Shown: piece by piece, positions 42,797 to 51,361 of the stretch | How the letters are laid out: every line of letters starts with the position of its first letter | Position numbering within the stretch: the stretch's first letter is position 1 | From: DATFVJ01 sp963820395 | Lineage (GTDB): Bacteria > Actinomycetota > Actinomycetes > Streptosporangiales > Streptosporangiaceae | Reading direction: 5' to 3' | DNA length: 64,000 nucleotides | Assembly: GCA_963820395.1 (NCBI GenBank) | Contig: CAWGAE010000025.1 | Coordinates: forward strand, 1 to 64,000 | Made by a program: the position numbers and the translations under genes | Notes under the pieces: generated by a model | Told to the model about the DNA's origin: nothing | What the model saw: the letters and a program-made list of their open reading frames with translations, nothing else | The model's database searches: none

Positions 42797-44164
42797 TTAC
42801 TCGGTCCACCACTCTTCGTCCTTAGCCTGGCCGCTCTTGGTGCCCGGCTTCGCCTGCGCGGGGACCGGCTGTTTCTGCGGCGGCTGCTGGCCGCCCTGCC
42901 TCGGCGGCTGCTGCGCCTCCCGCGGCTGCTGCGGCGGAGCCTGCGGGTGCGCGCCGACCGGCGGACCTTGCTGGCCGCCGATCGTCGGCTTGGCCTGGCC
43001 GGGCTCCAGCGCGCCTTCCAGCCCGGGCATCTGCGCGCCGAGCAGTTGGCGCAGCTGCGCCAGATGACCCTGGATACTGTCCTTCTGCCTGGTCAGGTCG
43101 TCCACGTGGCGCTGTGCCGCAGCGCGGTGCCGTTCGGCTTCGGCTTTGGCGTCGGCCAGGTGCTGATTCGCTTGCGACTTGGCTTGGCCGAGGACCTGGT
43201 CGGCGTTCCGCTTCGCGTTGGCGACAAGCTGCTTGGCGTGCTGTTCGGCCTCCTGCCTGGTCTGCTCCGCCTGGGCGCTGGCCTTGCCGGCGCGCTGCTC
43301 TGCCGTCGCCGCGCGCTGCTCGGCCTCCCTGACGAGCTTCTGCGTGGCGGCCTGCGCCGCTGCGAGCCGTTCGGCTTCCTGCCGCTCCGCCTCTTCGCGG
43401 TGAGAGGCGAGCTGGATCTCGAACTCGGCCTCGGCCTGGGCGCGCTGTGCCTCACTTTCCTCGAGGATCCGCTGCGCCTGTGCCCGCATCTCGTCGGCCT
43501 GGCGTTTGGCGGTGGTGAGGATCTCGTCCCGCTCGCGTTTGGTGGACGCGCGCAGCTGCGCGACTTCGCGTTCGGTGCTCGTGCGCAGCTTGGCGATGTC
43601 ACGCTCGGCCGCGGCACGCTTCTCAGCGACTTCGTGGTCGGCGGTGGCACGCAGCTTGGCGACCTCGCGCTCGGTGGTGGAGGTCAGCTCGTCGGCCGCG
43701 CGCCGCACACTGGTACGGACGGCTTCCGCGTCACGCTCGGCCGCGCCGCGCAGGTCGTCGGTTTCCCGCTTGGCATTGGCCCGCAGCGCGGTGGCCTCGT
43801 TCTCGGCCGCGGCGCGCAACTCGGCGGCGTCAACCTTGGCGGCCGCCTTGATCTCGATGGCCTCGGAGCGCGCCGCCTGTACCAGCTCCGTGGCCTGCTC
43901 CTCGGCGAGCCGCAGCAGTTGCTCGATGCGGGCGCCGAGGCCGGAGTAAGTCGGCCGTTCCTGTTCCTGGATCTGGCGGTGCGCCTCGGAGAGCTGGCGC
44001 TGCATCAGCTGCATCTGCTCACGGTGCTGGCGAACCTCAGCATCGAGCTGCTTGATGTGCCCGTCGACCTGACCCCGGTCATAGCCGCGGAGCACTGTGT
44101 CGAACTCGCGTGGGGGTGTTTCCTCGAAGAAGTTGCTCAGCTGGGCGTCGATGTCGGACTGCAT
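42797..44164 (-). CDS. filP: FilP-like coiled-coil cytoskeletal protein
   Basis: Encodes 455 residues. A short DivIVA-like head (REFDTVLRGYDRGQVDGHIK, about 19-38) is followed by about 340 residues of unbroken Ala/Glu/Arg heptads (EREVAKLRATADHEVAEKRA, AEQRAGKASAQAEQTRQEAE) and a Pro/Gln-rich tail ending EEWWTE. This is the layout of FilP, which self-assembles into filaments and with DivIVA and Scy organises hyphal tip growth. In Streptomyces the filP-scy pair lies in this chromosomal area next to the B12-mutase genes. No separate scy was seen. ATG 44164 is used; the frame continues upstream without likeness. Confidence 0.8.
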   Translation of the reverse strand: MQSDIDAQLSNFFEETPPREFDTVLRGYDRGQVDGHIKQLDAEVRQHREQMQLMQRQLSEAHRQIQEQERPTYSGLGARIEQLLRLAEEQATELVQAARSEAIEIKAAAKVDAAELRAAAENEATALRANAKRETDDLRGAAERDAEAVRTSVRRAADELTSTTEREVAKLRATADHEVAEKRAAAERDIAKLRTSTEREVAQLRASTKRERDEILTTAKRQADEMRAQAQRILEESEAQRAQAEAEFEIQLASHREEAERQEAERLAAAQAATQKLVREAEQRAATAEQRAGKASAQAEQTRQEAEQHAKQLVANAKRNADQVLGQAKSQANQHLADAKAEAERHRAAAQRHVDDLTRQKDSIQGHLAQLRQLLGAQMPGLEGALEPGQAKPTIGGQQGPPVGAHPQAPPQQPREAQQPPRQGGQQPPQKQPVPAQAKPGTKSGQAKDEEWWTE

Positions 44165-44467
44165 GTGGCTCGATCCTGGTGAGACGGGATGACACGCTGA
44201 TCTGACCGAGCGTGTACTACGGCGCGTAACAATTCCATCGCCCGGCGTTCCAAAGCGTACTCCGGCCAGGCACTGTTGGAGGCGCCTTTGCAGGTGCCTT
44301 TGCAGTGCCTTAGAACTCGCTCGTCTGTGGCACCCATTATTCCCTAATGCCATGGTTAGTGTAGATATGCCCCCAATGCCGGTGACACACGTGACCACCT
44401 CGGCCGGACCCCGGAGCGCAATCCGTACACCGTGCGCGGGCGGGCCGTGGCGCCGCGCGCAGGTGGG
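44165..44467. other. 303-base region upstream of filP, no gene seen
   Basis: Contains the promoter region of the minus-strand filP gene and the 3' end of the epimerase transcript. AT-richer bases lie around 44330-44360. GGTGCCTTTGCAGTGCC-type short repeats occur near 44290. No RNA gene or open frame recognised. Confidence 0.4.
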
Positions 44468-44899
44468 TCAGGGCGCCTGCACCAGTTCAGTCAGCACGCC
44501 GCCGACGTCTGCGGGGTGCAGAAACGCAATCGAGGCGCCCATCGAACCGTGCCGCGGCCGTTCATCGATCAGCCGCACGGCGTGGCCGCCGATCGCCGCG
44601 AGCGCCGCCGTGATGTCGGTCACGCCATAGCCGACGTGGTGCAATCCTTCACCTCGCCGGGCGAGGAATTTGCCGACCGGCGTGGCGGGATGCAGCGGTT
44701 CCAGCAACTGGACGTAGGACGATCCGGCCGGCGCTTCGGCGACGCGCAGCATCGCCTCGCGGACGCCCTGCTCGGTGTGGGTTTCCTGGCTCACCACGCT
44801 GAGCCCGAACACCGACCGGTAGAACTCGATCTTCTCCGCCAGGTTGTGGCAGGCGATTCCCACGTGATCGATCCGCGTCAGCATCGCTGGCTCATCCAT
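44468..44899 (-). CDS. mce: Methylmalonyl-CoA epimerase
   Basis: Encodes 143 residues of the glyoxalase/VOC fold. It interconverts (2R)- and (2S)-methylmalonyl-CoA. Metal ligands: His in IDHVGIACH near residue 11, His in GEGLHHVGYGV near 83 and Glu in VLTELVQ near 139; also VQLLEPLHPATPVGKFL. ATG 44899 is preferred because GGAGGAGCACGG precedes it on the minus strand. It is divergent from the thiolase gene, and this pair is conserved in actinobacteria. Confidence 0.93.
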   Translation of the reverse strand: MDEPAMLTRIDHVGIACHNLAEKIEFYRSVFGLSVVSQETHTEQGVREAMLRVAEAPAGSSYVQLLEPLHPATPVGKFLARRGEGLHHVGYGVTDITAALAAIGGHAVRLIDERPRHGSMGASIAFLHPADVGGVLTELVQAP

Positions 44900-45013
44900 C
44901 CGTGCTCCTCCGCAGCCCTCTCGACAGCATATCCGCATCGGTTCGACCGGCCCGGTACCGCCGTGTCGTGGGTATCGTGACAAGCAATCTAACCGGACGA
45001 GGCGGAGGATTCC

Positions 45014-46222
45014 ATGTCAGCAGCGGTATCAACAGCGGTCATCGTGAGCGGCGCCCGGACGCCCTTCGGGAAGCTCCTCGGCTCGGCTAAGAACTTCACC
45101 GCCATGGATCTGGGCGGGTTCGCCATCAAGGCCGCCCTCGAGCGGGCGGGGATCTCCGGCGACCAGGTCGACTACGTGATCATGGGGCAGGTGCTCCAGG
45201 CAGGCGCGGGGCAGATTCCCTCCAGGCAGGCCGCAGTCAAAGCGGGCATCCCGATGACGGTCCCTTCGATCACGATTAACAAAGTATGCCTTTCCGGCCT
45301 TGATGCCATCGCGCTTGCCGCCCAACTGATCCAGGCGGGCGAGTTCGAGGTCGTGGTCGCGGGCGGCATGGAGTCGATGACCAACGCCCCGCATCTGCTT
45401 CCTGGCGCGAGGGCCGGCTACACCTACGGCTCCGCCACCCTGCTTGATGCGACGGCACATGACGGGCTCACCGACAGTTTCGAACAGGTGTCGATGGGCG
45501 AGTCGACCGAGCGCTACAACGCCAAGCTCGGCATCGGCCGCGAGGAGCAGGACGAGTTCGCGGCGCGCTCGCACCAGCGCGCGGCGGCGGCGATGGCAGC
45601 TGGCCTGCTCACCGACGAGATCGTGCCGGTGGAGGTGCCGCAGCGCCGCGGCGCACCGGTCGTGCTGAGCCAGGACGAAGGCGTGCGCGCCGACACGACC
45701 GTGGAAACGCTGAGCAGGCTAAGGCCCGCGTTCGCGCCGGACGGGACGATCACGGCAGGTACGGCGTCGCAGATCTCGGACGGGGCGTGCGCGGTCGTGG
45801 TGATGTCCGCGGCGAAGGCTGCGGATCTCGGCGCTGAGGTGCTCGCCGAGATCGGCGCGCACGGTAACGTGGCCGGGCCGGACAACTCGCTGCATTCGCA
45901 GCCTTCTGGCGCGATTCTGCATGCGCTGGGCAAGGCGGGCGGCTCGGTAGGCGACCTCGATCTGCTTGAGATCAACGAAGCTTTTGCCGCTGTCGCGATC
46001 CAGTCCATGAAGGATCTTGGTATCGGCGTAGAGCGGGTCAACGTCAACGGGGGCGCGATCGCGATCGGCCATCCGATCGGCGCGTCAGGCGCACGCATCG
46101 CCCTGCATCTCGCCAACGAATTGCGGCGGCGCGGCGGTGGCCTGGGCGCGGCCGCACTGTGTGGTGGCGGCGGCCAGGGCGACGCGCTGCTGCTGCGGGT
46201 ACCTGGCTCCAGTGATCGCTGA
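45014..46222 (+). CDS. Acetyl-CoA C-acetyltransferase (thiolase)
   Basis: Encodes 402 residues. Condenses two acetyl-CoA or cleaves acetoacetyl-CoA. Nucleophile Cys in NKVCLSGLDA near residue 93; GGMESMTNAPHLLPGARAGY near 116; the NEAFAA motif near 325; NVNGGAIAIGHPIGASGAR (His) near 355 and CGGGGQGDA (acid/base Cys) near 385. GCGGAGGATTCC gives a ribosome site. Overlaps meaB by 11 bases. The pairing with the hydroxyacyl-CoA dehydrogenase and mutase suggests a butyryl/isobutyryl-CoA route. Confidence 0.94.
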   Translation: MSAAVSTAVIVSGARTPFGKLLGSAKNFTAMDLGGFAIKAALERAGISGDQVDYVIMGQVLQAGAGQIPSRQAAVKAGIPMTVPSITINKVCLSGLDAIALAAQLIQAGEFEVVVAGGMESMTNAPHLLPGARAGYTYGSATLLDATAHDGLTDSFEQVSMGESTERYNAKLGIGREEQDEFAARSHQRAAAAMAAGLLTDEIVPVEVPQRRGAPVVLSQDEGVRADTTVETLSRLRPAFAPDGTITAGTASQISDGACAVVVMSAAKAADLGAEVLAEIGAHGNVAGPDNSLHSQPSGAILHALGKAGGSVGDLDLLEINEAFAAVAIQSMKDLGIGVERVNVNGGAIAIGHPIGASGARIALHLANELRRRGGGLGAAALCGGGGQGDALLLRVPGSSDR

Positions 46223-47291
46223 GCGCGCCGCGGAACCGCGACCCACAGGACCGCAGCCGCACACCGGCAGGCGCGGCAACCGCGCCACGGATGTCCGTGA
46301 TCTGGTGGGGCGTGCCCGTGGCGGCGACCAGCGCGCCGTCGCCCGCCTCATTTCCCTGGTGGAGGACGGGTCGCGACAGTTGCGTACGATCATGCAGACG
46401 GTCGCGCCACTGGCCGGACGGGCGCGCGTGCTTGGCCTTACGGGTGCGCCGGGAGTGGGCAAGTCGACCACAACCAGCGCCCTTGTCCGCACCTACCGGC
46501 ACCGGGGCAGCCGGGTAGGGGTCCTCGCGGTCGACCCAAGCTCGCCGTTCACCGGTGGCGCCCTGCTCGGCGACCGGGTGCGGATGCAGGCCCACGCCAC
46601 CGACAAGGACGTCTTCATCAGGTCCATGGCCACCCGTGGCCATCTCGGCGGGCTCGCGTCGGCCACTCCGCAGGTGCTCCGGGTGCTCGACGCGGCGGGC
46701 TATGACGTGATCCTTATCGAGACCGTGGGTGTCGGCCAGGCCGAGGTCGAGGTGGCGTCCCTCGCCGATACCACCATCGTGCTTGTCGCGCCGGGCATGG
46801 GCGACGCTATCCAGGCCGCCAAGGCCGGCGTCCTTGAGGTCGGGGACGTGTTCGTGGTGAACAAGGCGGACCGCGATGGCGCGCAGCAGACGGTGCGGGA
46901 TCTGCGGAACATGATCGCCCTCGCTGATCGGCGCGAGGGCGCGTGGGACCCGCCGATCGTATCCACCGTCGCCGTTCGGGACGAGGGGATCGAAGAACTC
47001 GCCAGAAGGCTGGACGCGCACGCGGCCTGGCTGGACAGGTCCGGCGAGCTTGTGCGCCGCCGCCGGGCCAGGGCAGCCGGTGAAGTGGCGGACATCGCTC
47101 TTGAGGAGTTGCGTGCCCGGATAGGCGCGCTGCCCGGTGACGGCAGGCTCAGTCAGCTTGCCGCGAAGGTCGCGGGCGGCGAAATGGATCCCTATGCTGC
47201 AGCCGACAAGCTGCTCGCCTCGGTGAGTCCGGGCACTCCAGCTGAGCGCGTGAAACCCGACCCGGCTGCCTCAGCGGGCCCGTCCGCTTGA
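46212..47291 (+). CDS. meaB: MeaB-type GTPase chaperone of B12-dependent mutase
   Basis: Encodes 359 residues of the G3E/ArgK family. It loads and protects the adenosylcobalamin mutase. Walker A GLTGAPGVGKSTT near residue 77, DPSSPFTGGALLGDRVRM with the switch Asp/Arg, IETVGVGQAEVE near 177, and the guanine motif NKAD near 220. GTG 46212 inside the thiolase end is used; the start is not certain within about 30 residues. The C-terminal tail (PDPAASAGPSA) is short. The mutase it serves is probably the one at 51.4 kb. Confidence 0.92.
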   Translation: MIAERAAEPRPTGPQPHTGRRGNRATDVRDLVGRARGGDQRAVARLISLVEDGSRQLRTIMQTVAPLAGRARVLGLTGAPGVGKSTTTSALVRTYRHRGSRVGVLAVDPSSPFTGGALLGDRVRMQAHATDKDVFIRSMATRGHLGGLASATPQVLRVLDAAGYDVILIETVGVGQAEVEVASLADTTIVLVAPGMGDAIQAAKAGVLEVGDVFVVNKADRDGAQQTVRDLRNMIALADRREGAWDPPIVSTVAVRDEGIEELARRLDAHAAWLDRSGELVRRRRARAAGEVADIALEELRARIGALPGDGRLSQLAAKVAGGEMDPYAAADKLLASVSPGTPAERVKPDPAASAGPSA

Positions 47292-48203
47292 GCTCGCCTC
47301 ACCCGGCGGGCCCGTCCGCCTGAGCCGACCGGCTGCTCCATGGCGGGCCCGGCTGCCTGAGCCGACCCGGCTGCCCCATGGGGCCCTAGCTGCTTCATGG
47401 GGCCCGGCTGCTCCAGCGGGCCCGGCGGGCAGCTTCAGCTGATCCTCGCCCCCGGCGAGCGCACTTAGCTCTGTCTCGATGATCGATTCGCTCCGCAGCC
47501 GCGCCTCGTGGGCCCGGCGGCCCCCCCGCACCCCGAACAGCCGCTTCGCGCACACGAGGTAGACAACAAGCGCGACGTTGACAAGGAATGCTCCTGCACT
47601 CAGAAACGTGATCTTGTGGGCCAGTTCATATATCTCGATCGGCAGCCCTGCCGACGTCGCCAGCATGGCGAAGTACTCGCCCCAGCGCTTGGCCAGCCAG
47701 AGGCCAACCGCCTCCACAATCTCGATCAGCGCGTACGCGGCGAGGCCGGCGGCGAGCCACCTGAGCGTGACCGGTTCGACGGCGAATGCGTGCCTTATCG
47801 TCGCGACAAGCTTGGACTGATCAATGTCGTAGCCGAGCTGCCTGAAGAGCGGGCGCAGCAGCGGCAATTCGCGATCGAAAGCCTGCTCGATGGGTGAACG
47901 GGAATACTGGAACCGCCATACCGCGTAAGCGGCCAAGGCGACGATGATGGCGCGCACCATGCGCTCGACTGCGAAGAGCCGCAGGATAAACACGCTCCGC
48001 AGCTCGACGCCGCGGCGTACCCGCGGCGCGTCGCTTGCTGGACCCGCTAGCCGTGGCTTGCCGGGCACGAACGTCCCGCAGCGCAGGCAGCGCCAGGACT
48101 GGCCGCCGGCCGTCTGCGACGCGAGCCGGTCACTAAGGCCGGGTTCATCCGGCGCGTAGGTGATGTGCCCCTTTCGCGCACACATCAGCAAACTCCAGTC
48201 CAT
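47271..48203 (-). CDS. DUF2127-like membrane protein
   Basis: Encodes 310 residues. Three to four hydrophobic segments lie between residues about 78 and 225 (IIVALAAYAVWRF, LAAGLAAYALIEIVEAVGLW, FLSAGAFLVNVALVVYLVCA), with SKLVATIRHAFAVEP and LAKRWGEYFAMLATS typical of DUF2127. An N-terminal CxxC pair (CLRCGTF near 40) could bind metal. Function unknown. The last 70 residues are Ala/Gly/Arg-rich and the 3' end overlaps meaB by 21 bases, so the natural C-terminus may be shorter. Confidence 0.72.
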   Translation of the reverse strand: MDWSLLMCARKGHITYAPDEPGLSDRLASQTAGGQSWRCLRCGTFVPGKPRLAGPASDAPRVRRGVELRSVFILRLFAVERMVRAIIVALAAYAVWRFQYSRSPIEQAFDRELPLLRPLFRQLGYDIDQSKLVATIRHAFAVEPVTLRWLAAGLAAYALIEIVEAVGLWLAKRWGEYFAMLATSAGLPIEIYELAHKITFLSAGAFLVNVALVVYLVCAKRLFGVRGGRRAHEARLRSESIIETELSALAGGEDQLKLPAGPAGAAGPHEAARAPWGSRVGSGSRARHGAAGRLRRTGPPGEASSSGRAR

Positions 48204-48303
48204 CTTCCACAGCGTATGGCACCTACCGATAGCAGCTGGTTCACATCACATGTGACCCAGCTCCGGCCGGGGTCGCCGATGTCTGCCGTCGCGGGCTGGC
48301 GAT

Positions 48304-49632
48304 TCAGTATCGCCGGGTTGTGGGTCGCCGGGTTGTCGGTCGCCGGGTTGTCGGTCGCCGGGTTGTCGGTCGCCAGGTTGTGGGTCGCCGTGTCCTGGCT
48401 CGGCCGGTTGACGTCGCCCGGTTGAGGGTGGGCCGGTTGAGGGTGGGCCGGTTGAGCGCCCAGGTAACCTGGCGGGTCAGATCGGATTTCGCGCGCAGCG
48501 CGTACCCCTGTCGCAGATCATCGAGGTGGAACCCGTATCCACCCTGGCGGCCGGACACGCTCGCGCCTGGCGGCAGCTGGGTGACCGAGCGGACCGCCGC
48601 CGGAGTACCGGACACCCCCGCGGCCACCTCGGTGAAGGCCGACTCCAGCTGCGGCAGCGCGGCCGCGAAGGCCGGGTTCACGCAGACCACGAGCGGCCAG
48701 CTCCGGCAGACCACTGATGCGTAAACGGGCGTCATCGGATGTGCCGCGTCGGCGTGCAGATGACCGAGGCCCACGCCGGCCATGACGCTTGCCGCAGTGA
48801 ACCCGATGGCGTACCGGTGGGCGCGGGTCAGCGCCCAGCCTGACGCCAGGATCGCGGCAGCCGCGACACCACAGAACCAGGTGAGCACCGCGACGAAAAA
48901 TCCGGGCCGCCATTCGGTGAACGGTGAATGGTGCACATCGGGTGACACGAGCAGGCCCGGCCAGGCCGTCCCGTCGCTCCGCCTGGCTCCGGCGCAGGTA
49001 TCCAGCGCCCAGGTGGCCGCGAGCACCGCGGTGGGCAGCGCAATGGCAGCGACCGCGCCGCTGGCCGCCCGGATCAGGTCCGCGGGCACCGGCGGACGAC
49101 CTGGTAGCCGCCGTACCCGCGGGAGCCGCGCGGGGCAGCAGCACGCGCAACAGAGCAGCGCGATGAGGAAACCCGCCGTGACGTGCACGAGCAGCGCGGC
49201 GGCGCCTGCTGCCACCTCCGCAGCCTGCAAGCTTCCCGCGACCGCGCCGTGCACGCCAATCCAGGCCGCCACTGCCCCGGCCGTCAGCGCGTATCCGGCC
49301 AGCGCGGCCGACGCGGCGACGCCAAGCCGGGTCAGCGGACCGGCGGCGGCGGACCGGCGACTCAGCCGCTCCAGCCTGCCGAGGCCGGACCGCTCGCTCC
49401 TGATCGTGAGCCACGCGGCCAGCCCGGCGGCTACTGGGCCGCTGGCGCGGATCGAGTCCAGCAACGCGTCGCCAGCGAAGTCCCAGCCGAACATGCCCGG
49501 AGCGAGCGCCCGCCAGGCTCCTGCGATTCCGAACACCGCTACGGGCAGCAGCATGATCGGCGTCGCCTCGCGACCCGCTGCGGCAAGCAGCGCCAGGTCC
49601 ACGCCACCACCCGGGCTTGCGCCCTCAGCCAT
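48304..49632 (-). CDS. Membrane protein, probable ABC permease partner
   Basis: Encodes 442 residues with about seven hydrophobic segments in residues 20-290 (for example PIMLLPVAVFGIAGAW, ALLVHVTAGFLIALLCCACC, VAVLTWFCGVAAAAILASGW). An extracytoplasmic-type region follows (PMTPVYASVVCRSWPLVVCV). The C-terminus is six RPTTR-type pentapeptides encoded by 15-bp repeats. The start overlaps the stop of the ABC ATPase gene by 8 bases, so the two form a transporter-like pair. Substrate unknown; no family recognised. Confidence 0.65.
   Translation of the reverse strand: MAEGASPGGGVDLALLAAAGREATPIMLLPVAVFGIAGAWRALAPGMFGWDFAGDALLDSIRASGPVAAGLAAWLTIRSERSGLGRLERLSRRSAAAGPLTRLGVAASAALAGYALTAGAVAAWIGVHGAVAGSLQAAEVAAGAAALLVHVTAGFLIALLCCACCCPARLPRVRRLPGRPPVPADLIRAASGAVAAIALPTAVLAATWALDTCAGARRSDGTAWPGLLVSPDVHHSPFTEWRPGFFVAVLTWFCGVAAAAILASGWALTRAHRYAIGFTAASVMAGVGLGHLHADAAHPMTPVYASVVCRSWPLVVCVNPAFAAALPQLESAFTEVAAGVSGTPAAVRSVTQLPPGASVSGRQGGYGFHLDDLRQGYALRAKSDLTRQVTWALNRPTLNRPTLNRATSTGRARTRRPTTWRPTTRRPTTRRPTTRRPTTRRY
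48311..48400. repeat. 15-bp coding minisatellite in the membrane protein gene
   Basis: Six tandem copies of CGCCGGGTTGTCGGT and close variants from 48311 to 48400, then about two and a half copies of a related unit GCCGGTTGAGGGTGG to about 48455. On the coding strand they give RPTTR repeats at the very C-terminus. Confidence 0.9.
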
Positions 49633-50437
49633 TGCCTGCGATCCCGTCGGTGAGCCTGAGTACCGGCCCGCAACAGAGCGCGAGCCGTGCGGCGTCGCGC
49701 CCGGCGATCAGCGCCGGCGTGGCGACGGTAGCCGTGCGCAGGCACCCGGCGAGTGCCAGTGCGTCCTCGTCCGTGATCCCGTCAAGCAGGCCGTCCACGA
49801 GGAGCAGGTCCGGTTCATGCACGGTGCAGGCGGCGAGCCACGTCCGGCGCGCCACGTCCTCGGGCACTGCACTGATCAGAGAGCCTGCCCAACCAGAGAG
49901 GTTCAGCCGGTCGAGCGTTCCCGCGATGGCGACGCGGCGGTAAGACGCCGGCAGCTTCGACAGCCATGCGGCGTGTGTGACAAGACCGCGTACGGTGAAC
50001 CCGAAGGGCCGACCGGGTGGCGGAACCAGCCCGACGCGGCGGCGGACCTTGGTGCGGCCGCGATATGTGCGCATGTCCTCGCCGAGCACGCGGAGTTCAC
50101 CCCGCGCGGGCACGGCGAGCCCGGCGAGCAGCATGAGCAATGCGGTCTTTCCCGCTCCGCGGTCGTCGGCGATACCCAAAGCACCGGCACCAACTCCGGC
50201 CGAGAAAGTGACCGAGCGCAGCAGCCATCCGCGACGATGACACAGCCCGAGCCCATTTGCCAGAATTGTCGGCTGGCAGGATTCTTCAGCCGCGGGCGAA
50301 TTCGCGAACGGGGCGGTGCGCCCAGGTGACACGCTCACCCGCCCACCCCCGTCCGTAGCGTTCTTTCCCGTACCGGCGTTCCTGCCTGCCCCGGTTTGTT
50401 CCGTGCCCGGTCCGAGTCCGGTGCTTGGTCCATACAC
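49625..50437 (-). CDS. Degenerate ABC transporter ATP-binding protein
   Basis: Encodes 270 residues. ABC order is recognisable but worn: Walker A ADDRGAGKTALL near residue 90, the Q-loop area RRRVGLVPPPGRPFGF, signature region SAVPEDVARRTWLA in place of LSGGQ near 185, and Walker B DLLLVDGLLDG where the catalytic Glu after Asp is Gly. The N-terminal 45 residues are unrelated Gly/Ser/Thr sequence. It may bind ATP but is unlikely to hydrolyse it well. Coupled to the permease gene downstream. Divergent from the MarR gene. Confidence 0.68.
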   Translation of the reverse strand: MYGPSTGLGPGTEQTGAGRNAGTGKNATDGGGRVSVSPGRTAPFANSPAAEESCQPTILANGLGLCHRRGWLLRSVTFSAGVGAGALGIADDRGAGKTALLMLLAGLAVPARGELRVLGEDMRTYRGRTKVRRRVGLVPPPGRPFGFTVRGLVTHAAWLSKLPASYRRVAIAGTLDRLNLSGWAGSLISAVPEDVARRTWLAACTVHEPDLLLVDGLLDGITDEDALALAGCLRTATVATPALIAGRDAARLALCCGPVLRLTDGIAGNG

Positions 50438-50681
50438 GCGTCCCGGCAGCGAGTTTGCCCAAGCCGTACTCTTTCCAGCGACAAAAATAACGCAGCTGGG
50501 CTTTCGCTGTCACTGCCCTGCGCTAACTTGGCGTGCACGTACCGAATAAGACGCTGAACACATTATATATAGGACGAAATCAATGATTCGGTAACCTTTT
50601 TGCGGATACCGCGCAAGGGCAATCGTGATCACGTCCATGGCGCGACGCTGGAAGTGCCCTGGGGCGCGCTACCGTGGGCGC

Positions 50682-51311
50682 GTGGTCAAGCCGCTGCAGT
50701 TGCCCTTCGATCCGATCGCCCGGGCTGCGGCGATCTGGGAGCGGAGGTTCGGCCCGGCGGCCTCGATGGCCGCGGTCGCCTCGATCATGCGGGCACAGCA
50801 AATCCTGCTCGCCGAGCTCGATGCGGTCCTACGGCCGTACGGTCTCACGTTCGCCCGCTACGAGGCCCTGGTCTTGCTGAGTTTCAGCCGCCGGGGCGTG
50901 CTACCGCTCGGCGTGCTCGGCGAGCGGCTGATGGTGCATCCGACGAGCGTCACCAACATCATCGACCGGCTGGAAAACCAGGGTCTGGTCGCGCGGCGGC
51001 GGAATCCGCTTGACGGCAGGGGGCGACTCGCCGAGATCACCCGTCCGGGCCGCGACGCGGTGGAGCGCGCGACCGCTGATCTGATGGCGGCCGGTTTCTG
51101 CATGTCCGGCTACGACCCGCGGCGGCTGCGCGAGATCTTCGCCGTCCTCCGTGGGCTGCGTGTCTCGGCGGGCGATTTCGTCCTTACGGACCTGGGCTCA
51201 CCGGAGGATGAGGAACCTGGCGATCCGGGGGCTGGCGATCCGGGGGCTGGCGAAGGATCCGCATGCGGATGGATCGAGCCCGAAGGCCCGTACACTATAT
51301 GGAGGAGATAG
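50682..51311 (+). CDS. MarR family regulator next to the B12 mutase
   Basis: Encodes 209 residues. Winged-helix core: MRAQQILLAELDAVLRPYGL, TFARYEALVLLSFS, recognition helix RLMVHPTSVTNIIDRLENQG near residue 92 and the wing ARRRNPLDGRGRLAEIT near 110. A MarR protein of this kind precedes the mutase gene in Streptomyces as well, so it is the likely regulator. GTG 50682 (MVKPLQLPFDPIARA) matches the usual N-terminus. The tail has a duplicated GDPGA unit (15-bp repeat, about 51220-51255). Its stop codon lies inside a perfect 34-bp palindrome. Confidence 0.86.
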   Translation: MVKPLQLPFDPIARAAAIWERRFGPAASMAAVASIMRAQQILLAELDAVLRPYGLTFARYEALVLLSFSRRGVLPLGVLGERLMVHPTSVTNIIDRLENQGLVARRRNPLDGRGRLAEITRPGRDAVERATADLMAAGFCMSGYDPRRLREIFAVLRGLRVSAGDFVLTDLGSPEDEEPGDPGAGDPGAGEGSACGWIEPEGPYTIWRR

Positions 51312-51334
51312 TAGGACGTCCTACTATCTCCTCC
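51301..51334. promoter_or_regulatory. Perfect 34-bp palindrome between MarR gene and mutase
   Basis: GGAGGAGATAGTAGGAC (51301-51317) is followed immediately by its exact reverse complement (51318-51334). It overlaps the MarR stop codon and ends 27 bases before the mutase ATG. As DNA it is a symmetrical site that a dimeric MarR protein could bind; as RNA it would be a 15-16-bp stem able to end or slow transcription. Either would act on mutase expression. Confidence 0.75.
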
Positions 51335-51361
51335 AGGAGCATGGGTGAAACAGGAGCTGTG

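Noticed and set aside
42743..44182. 479-codon Leu/Gly-rich plus-strand open frame opposite filP
   Set aside because: It looks like a membrane protein but is the antisense of a coiled coil; GCC/GCG codons give Gly/Arg/Leu runs on the other strand. The filP frame has the DivIVA-like head and heptads.
46044..47021. 325-codon minus-strand open frame opposite meaB
   Set aside because: Antisense to MeaB, which has intact GTPase motifs; no independent support.
48782..50329. 515-codon plus-strand open frame opposite the ABC pair
   Set aside because: Ala/Ser/Pro-rich antisense translation; the minus-strand genes have membrane segments and Walker motifs.
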